From Lytechinus variegatus (lineage: Eukaryota > Echinodermata > Echinoidea > Temnopleuroida > Toxopneustidae): a stretch of DNA of 64,000 nt. Location of the stretch: the NCBI RefSeq assembly GCF_018143015.1, contig NC_054741.1:15003736-15067735 (forward strand), in the 5' to 3' direction. A program made the translations under genes and the position numbers. The notes under the pieces were generated by a model, which saw only the letters and a list, made by a program, of their open reading frames with translations, searched no databases and was not told where the DNA came from. Below, piece by piece: positions 48,584 to 60,328 of the stretch (position 1 is the first letter of the stretch; every line of letters begins with the position of its first letter).

Positions 48584-48661
48584 TTATCACAGAATATCTA
48601 GCCAGTTTTATGTCTCAAGTGAGATACAATGTTTGGAGTGTCATACTTACTGACTTGAGTT

Positions 48662-49230
48662 CAGGCGCGGATCCAGGATTTCGTAGGGAGGGGGAGGCCC
48701 AAATTCGACCTGATTTTGGCGCCCCTGTGTACTTTTCGGAAAAATGGCGGCCCCTCCCTCCCCCAGGCAATCATAAGTGCATTAAATGCATGTTAAATTA
48801 TCTTTTTTCATAGGCACATGAAGAAGAGGCAATTGAATAATAGTTTTATAATGATGTTTTCATGAATATCACTTTAAAAAATAATCAATGTGAGGGCGAA
48901 GCGCGAGCGATTTCTATCTTAACCATTTGATGCTTTCAATCTCGTTTAACTTCTAATCAGAGTAGGCCCTGCAAGAATTATTTGAGCGGGAGCCAGGCGT
49001 GGATCCAGGATTTCTTAGGGGCCCTAATTTCAAGTCAAGTAATAATAATGCCAAAATATTGACTCCCATTGCCGAATGGGTAATGTCTAGTTACTTCACA
49101 CAGAAACCTCCCTTGCATTGTATAGGCATACTTCGTTCTTCTGGGTACTCCAATTTTTTTCTTTTCTACTTTTTGTTTCAGGGCTTGAAAAATCTTACGG
49201 GGATGACGCCCCTGTATCGCCGCGTATGAA
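48662..49230. mobile_element. hAT-like GGCGCGGATCCAGG element fragments
   Basis: Left-end sequences CAGGCGCGGATCCAGG at 48662 and CAGGCGTGGATCCAGG at 48994, each followed by G-rich sequence, with one GGGCGAAGCGCGAGC motif at 48894. CGCCCCTGTATCGCCGCG near 49208 may be a right end. Same family as 30721-31818, broken into two left ends, probably one element inserted next to another. Confidence 0.6.
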
Positions 49231-49310
49231 CACTGGTTGTGCAATAACTAAATTGCATATACTGCATGAAAGAATATTAGTGTTTTATTTTGGGTAATAT
49301 TTTCTTGAAA

Positions 49311-49500
49311 AGATATAATAATAATAACAATAATAGACAGTTCTTGTATAGCGCATAACACATTATAAATAACGTCTCTATGCGCTTCCAAAGGACTTGG
49401 AGATTATTACCCTGGCTTTAGCCCCGCAGCCTTTTACAGCGCGGTGGCATTTCAAGGAATAAATTCCTTTAGAGTTGAGGTAAACTCAGTAGTCAGCACT
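49311..49500. repeat. (AAT)n with TATAGCGCATAACAC element
   Basis: AATAATAATAACAATAATAG followed by TTGTATAGCGCATAACACA and ATGCGCTTCCAAAGGACTTG, a longer copy of the small element at 6272-6375. Confidence 0.65.
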
Positions 49501-51204
49501 CAGCATTTACTAATTGGGAGTGCACTGCCTACTTAGATCTGTAAATGTTTGGATACATTATATAATCTTTTGTTATTCGCTTGGAATCCATTCAAAACAG
49601 TGAGTTGTCTTGTCAATCCTATTCAACAAACATTGGCTCTTCCGCTCTTGCAACAATCATATCAAGTATCAAAAGGTTATGTATCTTATAATCTTTCTCA
49701 AATTGTATATACTCCAAATAGATTTTCAAAAGAAACAGAATTCGTGTAAACGGTTTAAAGAAAACAAATATAAGATACTAAAGATAAATATGCTGTAAAA
49801 ATATACTTTATTGGCAATGTCTACATAAATATGAAAACAATGCTTTAAAGTTCGCATCATTTCGCATCATAAGTTCCCATCATAAGTTCTTATCTCTCTC
49901 TTTCATACAATACAAGTGAAACATGAATTCCAAGGTCCCATATATCGTGTAAACATTAACTATTTCAAGATGTAACAATAAATGTAAATGATAGCAATGC
50001 AGTTTGCCTGAGTAAATCCACGTAAAAGTTTCAGGGGAATACGTTTGAAAAAATTACAACGTGATTTCCCACTGTAGGTTGGAAACGAAAAGATGTCGTA
50101 TCATCAACTATATCTAGCTGTCTTTTACGCATTACTACATGAAACAAAAATATAAGAACGATATAAACCATAGAGTTATTTCAGTTGAGTATTTGACGAT
50201 TCGTCAAAAAATAAAAAAACGCATCCGAAACTTTCACCTTTACAATGAAAGTTTCATTTATTCCTTTACATATTGCAAGTAAACTTCAACATTTCTGTAA
50301 ATAATATATATTAATACATGTATATCCAGACACAATTAAGATCACATGATGGTATACTGCACATCCTATTTCAGAATATGATATGCATTGTGGTATGAAT
50401 GTCTACCCACCTAGAACATGCAAAACGTTTACATGGTTTACTAGTGACTATACTACTAGACCGATTTTTTACTCAAACGGCTTTCCAATAGAGAAATAAC
50501 AAGAGAACATTCACCTAAGAATATAAATCCTCATTTGTTCTGATAAATATCAAGAGTATCAGTATAAAATGTAATTTGAAATTAACAGAAATGTCAAAGA
50601 AAATCGGTTATTCAATCTGCTCAGATTAAAGAATAATACTCTCACTACTGCTAAAGTAGTATAATTGTTGGCCGTTACTCCATCCACCGTCCAATTGAAA
50701 CATATACTTGTCCTTTAAATATGAATATGATTTCTATATATTTATTTAATTCTTTATTATTGATTAATCTTCCATGATTAAGTCATAAAGTAATTCCGCT
50801 GAAAAACGAACAGCTTCAATTAACAAACATAAGGCAATATCTACTACGTACAACCGTTCATAAATTTCATAAGCAATGGCCTAGCTTAGAAGGCTGGCGT
50901 CGTCTTTTTTTAAAATATATATTTCAACATAAAATGGTCAACATGGGAATCGCTCCATTACTTGTACCATGGATTTCTTAATTTCTTTCCAATCGGCAAC
51001 AACAAGTGAGGTACAAAGGTGTTCTCTATGAACCTTGTTATCTCGAACTCAGGTATACCTAAGGGGACAAAGCTGGGTCCTGTGGTGTCCTCTGCTATGA
51101 TCAATGATGCGATGAGCATGGGCCATGACGATCACACACTTGCGAGTAGAAACATACGCTGTTAATCCCGACCTTTCGTTTGAGGACGCGGACGCTACTT
51201 TACA
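49501..51204. other. AT-rich intergenic region
   Basis: No gene, inverted repeat or microsatellite recognised. Chance ORFs only. Confidence 0.4.
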
Positions 51205-53667
51205 ACGGTAGTTGATTTTGGAAGAGACTTTTTGGGCCCGTTGTAAAACTCTAGCCAGCAATGCAAATTGTGTGACATGAGATTTTTTTTTCGTTTCGCA
51301 TCTGCGACGGAAACGTTCAATATGCGTTTCGTGTGCAAAATTCTGGTTGCTATTATGGTAACAGCGATATATGCGATTGAGGACGACTTTCCAAAGCCAC
51401 ATTTGACTCCTCCTAGAGCTCGAGAGGCCGCCCGGGGGGCCCACTTCCATTGATTAGTGGATACCAAGAGCAACCACGCGTAAAAGGGGACAGAGTGGGC
51501 AAGTACATTACGTATAGACCTATGTAGCGTTATAAGGGTGTCAAAACGATGTTTAAAATGCTGAAAAAGGGATACTGACATATCCAATACTTGTAGGGTG
51601 TCACAATCCAAATACTAATTAAGAGATGCATTTTCATAATATGAAAAAGACTTACTTCCATTGTTTAGGGTGCTTTTCGAAACTCCATTGTCGCGCCTGG
51701 TATCCACTTATCAATGGAAGTGGTCCCCCCGGAATTTGAATCTAATCCCCATTTCTGGGGAAAGTAAAACATAATGCCCATTACATCGTGTGCTAGAGGC
51801 ATATCGTTTGTGTAGAAGGCGTACACAATAGAACAAAGAAACCTGTTAGCTCTAACCATGGACCCTATAGGGTCCGTGCTTAAACGTATTGTACATGTAT
51901 ATGCTGTGTACAGAAATGGTTTTGGCTAGTGAGAGAGGTTGATCTGACCCATGAAATCAATTGCCAGTGATCCACCAATAATCCACATTAAATGTAATAT
52001 CGATTCGATGGACTGTAATGATCTATATCTAAGCGTTCATTCAGTAAGTTTTTCCTCATTCAATATGTACTCGATCTGTTTGAAAAACCACTTTCTTATC
52101 CATGTCATAATCTATTTTAGGTCCTGCATTTCGAATATCTCCAGCCATCAGTCATAATATACATGTATGTATAGTGCGGGTGTCGCGGGAAAGGATTTTG
52201 CACACGAAAAGCAGATCTGTAGGGCCTGTAACCCCCCTGTAACACAAAGTTTAGCATTGATCGTACAGCAGTTTTCTACGTTTGATTCTATTGACTATAA
52301 TGTACAATCAATCATAAAAATCAAGTGTATGATTAAGCGTTAACTTTTGTGTAAGGGGACCCCAATATTAGCGTCGGTGAAGATTGCGAAAGGTCCCAAA
52401 TAATGTTTCAAGTACGTCGACGACTTGACAATACGGAGTTTTCGCAAACCTCGGGGACGTATCATTAGGGTCCGGTAACACAAAAGTTAACGACTAATCA
52501 TACACTCAATTTTTAAGATTATAGTCAATGGAATCAAACGTAGAAAACTGCTCTACAATCATTGCTAGGCTTTGTGTTACAGGCCCTATAGATCTGCTTT
52601 TCGTGTGCAAAATTCTTTCACATGACACCCGCACAATGCTGCGAGATTAAATCCCGCTTTCATGGATGTACGACTGGTCATCAGCGTATGCCCCCTGAGC
52701 CAGCGCCGAGCCTCTACTATGACAACTGGCTGGAGATATTAAAAGTGCTGGGCCTACAATATAGATTATGACATGGATCAGAAAGTGGTTTTTCAAACAA
52801 ATCGAGTACATATTGAGTGAGGAAAAACTTACTGAATTAAGGCTTAGATATAGATCATTACAGTCCATCGAATTGATATTGCATCTAACGTGGATTTTTG
52901 GTGGATCACTGGCAATTGATTCCATGGGTCCGATCACCTCCTCAGCCGAAACCACTTCGGATGCGTTGATATGTACACAGCATATGCAATAGGCCTATCT
53001 GTCTGAACACCATCCGACTTTGCGTTTTTTTTTTCTTTTTCTTGCTCCTCCTACACAAACGATATGCCTCTAACAGACAATGTAATGTACAGTATGTTTT
53101 ACTTTCCCCAGAAATGGGGATAAGATTCAAATTCCCGGGGGACCACTTCCATTGACGAGTGGATACCAGGCGCGACCATGGGGTTTCGAAAAGCACCCTA
53201 AACAAGGGAAGCAAGTCTTTTCCAGATTATGAGAATGCATCCCTTAACAAGTATTTGGCTTGTGAAACTCTACAAGTATTGGAAATATATCCCCTTTTTT
53301 GTATTTTAAAACATCGTTTTTGACACCACTATAACGTTACATAGGCCTATACTTAACGTACTTGCCCACTCTTTCCCTTTTTACGCGTGGTCGCGCCTGG
53401 TATCCACTCTTCAATGGAAGTGGGCCCCTCGGGCGGCCTTTCGAGCTCTGGGAGGAACCAAATGTGGCTCTGGAAAGTCGTCCTAAATCGGATATGTCGC
53501 TGTTACCATAGTAGCAACCAGAATTTTGCACACAAAACGCAGATTGAATGTTTCCGTTGCAGATGCGAAACGAAAAAAATTCTCATGTCACACAATTTGC
53601 ATTGCAGGACCGAGTTTTACGACCATAACGACGGGCCCAAAGGTCTCTTCCAAAATCAATATACCGT
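51205..53667. mobile_element. 2.46-kb imperfect palindrome (giant fold-back element)
   Basis: Arms of about 1.15 kb pair from ACGGTA at 51205 and TACCGT ending 53667 inward to a loop near 52370-52490. Landmarks: TTGATTTTGGAAGAGAC/GTCTCTTCCAAAATCAAT, GCAAATTGTGTGACATGAG/CTCATGTCACACAATTTGC, CCAGAAATGGGGAT against ATCCCCATTTCTGGGG, GTTTGATTCTATTGACTAT against ATAGTCAATGGAATCAAAC. Within each arm a smaller inverted repeat (CCACTTCCATTGAT..AGTGGATACCA; 51420-51730 and 53130-53440) is nested. No transposase; all ORFs (51049-51611, 52647-53214 and others) are chance. Likely a non-autonomous fold-back transposon or an inverted segmental duplication. Confidence 0.88.
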
Positions 53668-53719
53668 CGTAAGGCCCGTCTGGGTTGCACAGGCGAAAAC
53701 TTGGGATTAATAGAAAGTC

Positions 53720-54090
53720 GCAAGTCTTTAATACTCCATCTCAACTTCAATCAGCTCTGAATGAATTTCACCAGTGGGCCAAGTTGAATAACATGTGACT
53801 TAACGCCAAGTAATATGCAACCATGGACATTAGCTTCGTGAGAGTTTGTCCAGTTCCCACCTCCCTTGTTCTTGATCAGCACATCATCTAGCACTGCAAT
53901 GTCATCAAGTTACTCGGAGTGTTCATTCAGTCCAACCTGAAATGGGATGGGCATATCAACTCTATGACCAGCAGAAGCAAAAGTCGCCTCTACCATGGAG
54001 GTTCTACCTCCATGCCTCTACATACTCGGAAGATCGAAGCACCACAGCCTACTCCCTCTTAATCGGCTTATACTAAACAATCGGGTCGCG
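53720..54090 (+). pseudogene. LINE reverse-transcriptase C-terminal fragment
   Basis: Plus strand reads across frames as LNEFHQWAKLNNM, then MDISFVRVCPVPTS, then VIKLLGVFIQSNLKWDGHIN and SMTSRSKSRLYH, the segment after YADD in CR1/L2-like RTs. Several stops. It may belong with the LINE 3' tail at 55040-55325, the MITE at 54206-54900 lying between. Confidence 0.75.
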
Positions 54091-54205
54091 TGCGCGTGCG
54101 AAATCACTCGGGTTTTGGATTTCGATGCGATTTTTTTTTCTAACAGTGTCTTCAATGGGACAAACACGCTGAAAAAATGAAATGAAATTGTAATTCGAAT
54201 TTCGT

Positions 54206-54900
54206 GTAAAGCCCCCCTCACACCTAACCGAATTGCCTGAAATATGCCTTGCGATGGCTGGCGAAATGCATTAAAAAAAGAAACATCGTTTTCAATGGTA
54301 ACTGATAGTAAATCATATTTACCCTTCGTAATTGGGTTCGTAAACCTCCGGAACTAACAGCTGCGATTATTCAAATTCGCTCGGAAATTTTGAACATGTT
54401 TAAAATTTCTCGACGAATTGAAAAATCGTTGGTCATTTGTTTGAATTCGCATCTCTTATTTAGTCTGCTGTATTCGTTCGTTTGTCGTTTGTGTGTTATT
54501 GTCGCGCATAGTCCCTCTTTGCCAAAGTGGACCGATCTCGAAAGAACCCGTAACAAAGCAACACGATGACACAACGAACAAGATTGCCTGATCTATTCCC
54601 TCGTCTTCGTTTCTAATCGCACGCCATATAAAACCACTGCTCACTGTTCTTTCGTCTTATTGGGTTATATCAACCCTTCGCTCGCCTTCGGCAGCAATTT
54701 TCTCAAAGAGGTGAACCGAAAAATCGATATCCTTTGCATGTCATATTTATCCTTCGCTTACCGTTCGTTGATAAAATTTGACAATAGTTACTGATCGCAT
54801 GATTTGACTGAAATTTTCGTTGAATTCGCGTGCATTTCGTTCATTTTTCCATTCGTCACCCTTCGTCCGCTTACATTCGGTCAGGTGTGAGGGGTTTAAC
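54206..54900. mobile_element. MITE with CCCCTCACACCTAACCGAA ends (695 bp)
   Basis: Left end GTAAAGCCCCCCTCACACC with TAACCGAATT; right end CATTCGGTCAGGTGTGAGGG with GTTTAAC at 54900, an inverted match. The interior is AT-rich with many TTCGT/ACGAA subrepeats and no coding signal. Confidence 0.78.
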
Positions 54901-55039
54901 ATAACAAACAAGCGAATTTTGACTACTGTTTTAACATAATCACATTCCACATATATGACTTGATTTCTGTTGAATTCTGTGTACATCCCAAATCGGTATC
55001 TCCCAGCATTTACTACAAAGTCCACTTATTCTCTCTCCG

Positions 55040-55325
55040 GACACTCGATTTTGATCGTGAGGTACTGGACTGAAGTTATTGGTCACAAACACACGAACTT
55101 CTACAGATACACGAACTTCTAAGGATACCGTAGACCTTATTTTCCTTCTAATTCTTTCTTTCTCCTCCCATTGTAATAAAACTTTGTTCTTGATTTAAAG
55201 ATGTTATGGTTTTTATATGTATATTTTTGTTGTAATGTATTATGTGATTTAATTTCCATCCAATCCAGCTTTGGGCTGCCATGTGTTTTTTAAATAAAAT
55301 ACCATTCAAATTCAAATAAACAGTA
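55040..55325 (+). mobile_element. LINE 3' end with AATAAAATACC(ATTCAA) tail
   Basis: Pyrimidine-rich 3' untranslated type sequence, AATAAA-like signals and a terminal CATTCAAATTCAAATAAA microsatellite typical of CR1/L2-like LINE tails. Coding part not adjacent. Confidence 0.6.
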
Positions 55326-56386
55326 TAAAATAAATCCATTTAGACCAGCAAAGTAGAAATAATCATAAATTTATGATTTTTGGTTGAAAACACAATTTGC
55401 ATTGACTTTGTACATGAAATCACGCTTTTGAGCAGTTTTGGGTCCGACATGCACTCACAAAATGTTGCATAATTCCGGAACCGAGGACCCGGGTGTCACA
55501 AAAAAGGTCAATGTTTCGACTCTTAATTTGAAGCGCTACTTAATTACAGTTTAAATTAGATAAATACATAAATTTAGTCTGTGAATTTGCACAACTTGCT
55601 CTTAACGATCGCATGATATTTTAGGGCAGGACATTGGTTCGCTGTTTTTGGTATCAAGCGGCCCTAATTTGCATATTGCCGAGTAGCGCAGCTAATTTAA
55701 TAGCACCTCGTATATGAGTGAGAGTTGTAACAGAAGGACTGGAACCTTTGGGCACATTTTCCTTGCATTTTGACAGAGGAGCAAAATCACAGTATCCACG
55801 CCTTTCTACATGTATCTCCCAGAGGATGCTATAGCAGCCTTGCATTTGTAGAGTTTCGAGATAGCGTTATTTATTTTTCTCTTAAATTAATCTATATTTG
55901 CCACGTCAATGTGTATATAATTAAAAATAAGGTAAATTGTATACTTTGTGGAATCATTTATTCAAATAACAAGAACGAACAAATATAAATCAAATTAGGA
56001 TGTACGTGAGGTGTCAATTCATATTAAAGGTATTATTTAACTTTGTGAGCAGCCGATTTAAAAAATTCTCAAACCAAGATGAAACATGTGTACAAGTGCA
56101 TGTATTAGAACTAATAAACCCAAGGGAAACCCAGATTTTGTAAATAAGCGTCTTATAGACGCGTAAATAGTACACATAACTGTATGGGATGAAATTAAGA
56201 TGGTGTTTCCGGTCACTTTATATTTCAATTTTTGAAGCACTAAATAATGATTTTCGAACGCAATTTTTTCAGGGCTTCATTTTTGTAACATATCACAGAC
56301 ACAGATGACAAGTGTGACCTTCTAGCTCAGATTTTTTAAAAGTCAAATCAATGTTAGCCAATCACTTTAAGCATATTAAGTAAGCT
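55326..56386. other. Intergenic DNA without recognised genes
   Basis: No domain, inverted repeat or simple repeat noticed; short ORFs on both strands are unsupported. Confidence 0.4.
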
Positions 56387-56722
56387 ACAAAAGATTAATT
56401 CCCACTGCTATGCAGACAACACACTACTATACATATCTTTCGCCCCAAATGCATCGCGAGATGATTAATCATTAGAAGATTGTGTGGCATATATCAGAAC
56501 TTGAATACTTCAAAATAAGTTAATGTTGAATGATAGAAAAACTGAATTGTTGGTCATTGGTACCCCACGTCAGGTTTCGAAATTTGGGGGCTATAGCTTA
56601 ACTGTTGGCGATTCGGTTATAACTCCATCAGATAAAGCCAGAAACCTTGGTGTAGTCATTGATACCCACTTAAGCATGGAATCACAAATCAACAATGTTT
56701 GTAAATCCGCTTATTTCATTTA
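56387..56722 (+). pseudogene. CR1/L2-like LINE RT fragment
   Basis: Reads HCYADNTLLYISF (motif C, YADD changed to YADN), then after stops LMLNDRKTELLVIGTPRQ and ARNLGVVIDTHLSMESQINN with CKSAYF. It breaks off abruptly at 56722 where a fold-back element begins. Inactive. The 66-codon ORF at 56523 is part of it. Confidence 0.85.
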
Positions 56723-57232
56723 GAATAAGAAAGTTATGGCATTTTAAAGGTTTCCCTTATTTTTCACAACACAGCAATATGCACAACTCTGTGAGTTGGT
56801 CGATGATGTCACTCACTCACTATTTTGTTTATTTTTTATTGTTTGAATTATACAATATTTCATTTTTTAAAATAGATTTGACAATAAGAACCAACTTGAC
56901 TGCCCCATATTGTATTAAACAAAGCTAATTCCACATGTTCAGGGAGGAATTAATCGTTTTTTCACTTGACAATGAGGGGAAAATTAGAATATTTAACAAT
57001 TCATATAATAAAATACAAAAGAAATAGTGAATGGATCATGTCATCAGTCTCCTCATTTGCATACCGACCAGGATTGCATATAACTATTTTGCGAAATTAA
57101 GCGAGACTTTAAAATGCCATAACTTTCTTATTATACATCCGATTTTGATGAAATTTTCATTGTTATGCTTGTTGGATTTCTCTCTTTTTATTCAAATCCA
57201 CTTTTTGTTGGGGTGGACTTGTCCTTAAAAAA
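56722..57232. mobile_element. GGACAAGTCCACC fold-back element, left end truncated
   Basis: Same family as 32453-34618: TAAGAAAGTTATGGCATTTT at the start corresponds to an internal position, so about 95 bases of the left terminus are lost. The right end GGGGTGGACTTGTCCTT is complete. Arms carry CACTCACTATTTTGTTTA-type pairing and CCGATTTTGATGAAATTTTC. Confidence 0.8.
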
Positions 57233-57239
57233 ACTATTT

Positions 57240-57345
57240 ATTCCAATAGAATGTACAGCACCTAGGAAGCTCTTGCAGCGCGATAGAATATATAGAAAAA
57301 GTTTTTGCGCTTTATGAATGCATATTATTATTTATATTACAATCT
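57240..57345 (+). mobile_element. Possible LINE 3' end (GCGCGATAGAATATATAG...ATTATTATTTAT)
   Basis: ATGTACAGCACCTAGGAAGC, TTGCAGCGCGATAGAATATA and TTTGCGCTTTATGAATGC followed by ATTATTATT resemble CR1-like 3' tails. Plausibly the lost end of the element at 56387. Confidence 0.45.
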
Positions 57346-57349
57346 GACA

Positions 57350-58180
57350 AGTTAAATTAATTAATTCTATTCTACGTACAACGTCAGAAGTGTTGTCTCT
57401 CCGAAAGTATATGATGGATAATTACAACCATAGAGAGGACACGCATGTATTATTATCTATTGCTAACTATAACAAAATATTCGGAAATGATAATGAATTA
57501 TTAAAAAGTATCTTATATATGCATAATATTATGTTACCAAATAAGAGACAATTTGTCGAATAAATAAAAGTGAATAGTATTCCTACTTTATGATTTACAT
57601 TGTATGATTATATTGAATAATGCATTCTATGATTAGGGTGATAATCATTTTTAAACAGCCCTTTAATCGAAAATCGTATCCAGATTCATTTCGTCCTTGC
57701 GAAGTATAGTTTCATAAAAAATAAAGCTAACATGTAATTAAAACTCTTGTCTTCTGGACTCCCCCCCAAAAAAAAGAAAGACACTAGCGTACAGATGGAC
57801 ATTGACCCTGAAAACGTTTCATGACTAAGTAAAAGGGATAAAAATAAACAAAGGGAAAAAGGTGAAACGTCAAAAGTGAAACGGTTTTTTCAAAATCTAT
57901 TATTAAATAGGACATTTGTGATTTAAAGAACGAAATTTGACTTGCTCCTTTCGCAACTTTTTAAAAATAAACTTCGGTGAACATCACTTTGGGTTCATTT
58001 AATCTTTTACCTTTTATCCATTTTGTACCTGCCTTTAATTTCCTATATAATTGTGTTATTCCCGCTTTGTACATCGTAAAATTGAAATGCATTGGCCTTG
58101 GCCATGATGTCTTCAAGCCTTGGCCTTGGGTATTGAAGCCTTAGCCTTGAAAGTTTGGACCTTGACTAAACGCTGTTGGA
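57350..58180. other. AT-rich intergenic region
   Basis: No gene or structured repeat. A CCTTGGCCTTG imperfect repeat at 58090-58165 is the only visible regularity. Confidence 0.4.
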
Positions 58181-58194
58181 TCTGGACCTGCCCC

Positions 58195-59110
58195 ACTAAC
58201 GGTTATTAGACCAAATGGAAATTGAACCAAATGGATATTGGGCAAAATGGCTATTTGACGAAGTGTCTATTAAACGAAATGGCATTTAGAGGAAATCGCT
58301 CTTAGACGAAATGGCCTGGGAAGAGGTGGTGCTTTAGACGAAGTAGTTTTTGGACGAAGTGGCTTTTAGACTAACTGGTTATGAGACAACATGACTTTTG
58401 AACGAAATAATATTGGACCAAAAGGCAATGGACGACATGGACATTAGACGAAATAGCATTGGACGTACAAGCAATTCAATCAGACACACACTCACACACC
58501 CGCACCCTGACGAATTAAGACTTCATTCTTACCAACAAGAAACACCCACATCGTATAGCGAATGCCTTCTGTAAGAAAGATATGTAATGACATTAGAATT
58601 TTACTTCATTTTCCATTTTACGTCATTTCCATGACAACACAGTGCCCGACAGACTCGAAAATTCTGTCTTGTTTGTCTCTAGCCCAATACAATATCTATC
58701 AACCTTGATTCCATAATAACCGCCGAATATTGGTTTTAGTACAAAAAATCCCGTCAGGCATAGGTGCACTATCACCACACTTTGGTAACACATTTCTTTT
58801 CCCAAAATATGCATTCATCATAATCTGCCGTAACACAGTTACGGCACATTTTGGAAATTTACCAAAATGTGCAATTTACCAAAATGTGCCTTACCAAGTG
58901 GTACAATGGGACCAAGTGGATATTGGACCAACCAGCAATGAAGTTAGACGAAGTGGATATTGGACGAAATGGCTCTTAGACGAAGTGGTTTGGATGAAGT
59001 GGCTCTTAGACTAACTGGATCTCGGACTAAATGACTATTGAACGAAATTACATTGCATCAAACGGCATTAAACGACATGATTATTGCACGAAATGTCTTT
59101 GGACGTATAG
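58195..59110. repeat. GACGAAATGGCTATTG-type minisatellite, two blocks
   Basis: Block 1 (58195-58480) and block 2 (58910-59110) are built of degenerate 12-24-base units such as TTAGACGAAATGGC, TTGGACGAAGTGG and AGACTAACTGG. Between them lie CACACA-rich DNA and a small ACCAAAATGTGC/GCACATTTTGG inverted repeat (58843-58900). The array lies within 400 bases of the first coding exon of ZNFX1-like gene 2. Confidence 0.85.
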
Positions 59111-59486
59111 GCGAATCACCCACACACCCACAAACAAATGCTATCCCTGACTTTGTCTTTATCATCCACTACCGTAATTACCATTCTTTACATCATTTTA
59201 ACCGTCAAATCTGGTTTTTAAGTTGTTACCAACATGTGCGTATTGTCCAAAATGTGCAGGCACAACGCGTTATAACTGCACACTTCTGCAAAATTTCTGC
59301 AAATTTATTTTACCCCAAAATTAGGTAAATTGAACATTTTGGTTCTTTACAAAAATATGTCGCAGCAACCATCATTTTCTAGTAAGGGTTCTGATGGAGA
59401 ACGGTTAAGCTAGGGTCAATATTAATAAAATACATATATCATTATAACTGTTTGCATTTGCTCTGTAGTTCTGACGGTTGCTAAAG
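59111..59486. other. Upstream flank of ZNFX1-like gene 2
   Basis: The final stretch, including GTTTGCATTTGCTCTGTAG (59450-59468), matches the equivalent position of gene 1 (13388-13406) and looks like a splice acceptor, implying an upstream non-coding exon. No promoter element recognised. Confidence 0.5.
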
Positions 59487-60328
59487 ATGTGGAACGGCGA
59501 ACAGCTCCACTACGGCAACGATAGACATTCTGAGCATCGTTCTAATCGAAGGGAAGACGGTGGGAGACATAGAAGCGGACTCGGACTACAGCGACGGGGA
59601 GCTTTAACCGATATAGATGATGTCAGACTGGACAGAAGAGAGGACAGTCATAATAGAAGGAAACGAAGAAGGTCGCTCACAAGGGATGGATCCCGAGACA
59701 GAGGAAACGCCGGAAATCCTAAGAGATTCAGGGGAGATCAACTTACAAGAGGTAGAAGAGATGGAGAAAGGGGGAGAGATGGAGGGCAGGGTAGGCCTGA
59801 TGTAAGAAAAAGCGACGCGAGAGGCGACGATGACAAAAGAGGCCCATTCCACCAGCGCCACGGTGACAGACAAAAGAATGGACAACATGGAACTCCTGCA
59901 AGAGGTTGGGGTCATAGAAGCGGACTCGGACTACAGCGACGGGGAGCTTTAACCGATATAGATGATGTCAGACTGGACAGAAGAAAGGACAATCATAATA
60001 GAAGGAAACGAAGAAGGTCGCTCACAAGGGATGGATCCCGAGACAGAGGAAACGCCGGAAATCCTAAGAGATTCAGGGGAGATCAGCTTACAAGAGGTAG
60101 AAGAGATGGAGAAAGGGGGAGAGATGGAGGGCAGGGTAGGCCTGATGTAAGAAAAAGCGACGCGAGAGGCGACGATGACAAAAGAGGCCCATTCCACCAG
60201 CGCCACGGTGACAGACAAAAGGATGGACAACATGGAACTCCTGCAAGAGGTTGGGGTCAAAGATGGGGCCACGTGGATAACGCATCTAGATCTACAAGTC
60301 ATGGTAACCGGACAGATGAAAATACTAG
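59487..60328 (+). CDS. ZNFX1: ZNFX1-like gene 2, exon 1 with duplicated Arg-rich segment
   Basis: 842 bases, 280 codons plus two bases, donor AG|GTATGTG. Starts at the ATG equivalent to gene 1 (an in-frame TGA lies 15 bases upstream). Compared with gene 1 it holds an extra 345 bases: 59568-59912 is repeated in tandem as 59913-60257, exactly 115 codons. I noticed only a few substitutions between the two units, so the event looks recent. The product is an R/G/D/Q/H-rich disordered region about 1.7 times as long as in gene 1. Confidence 0.87.

Noticed and set aside
51049..51611. 133- and 138-codon minus-strand ORFs as genes
   Set aside because: They lie in different frames of the giant palindrome arm and are not conserved in the other arm.
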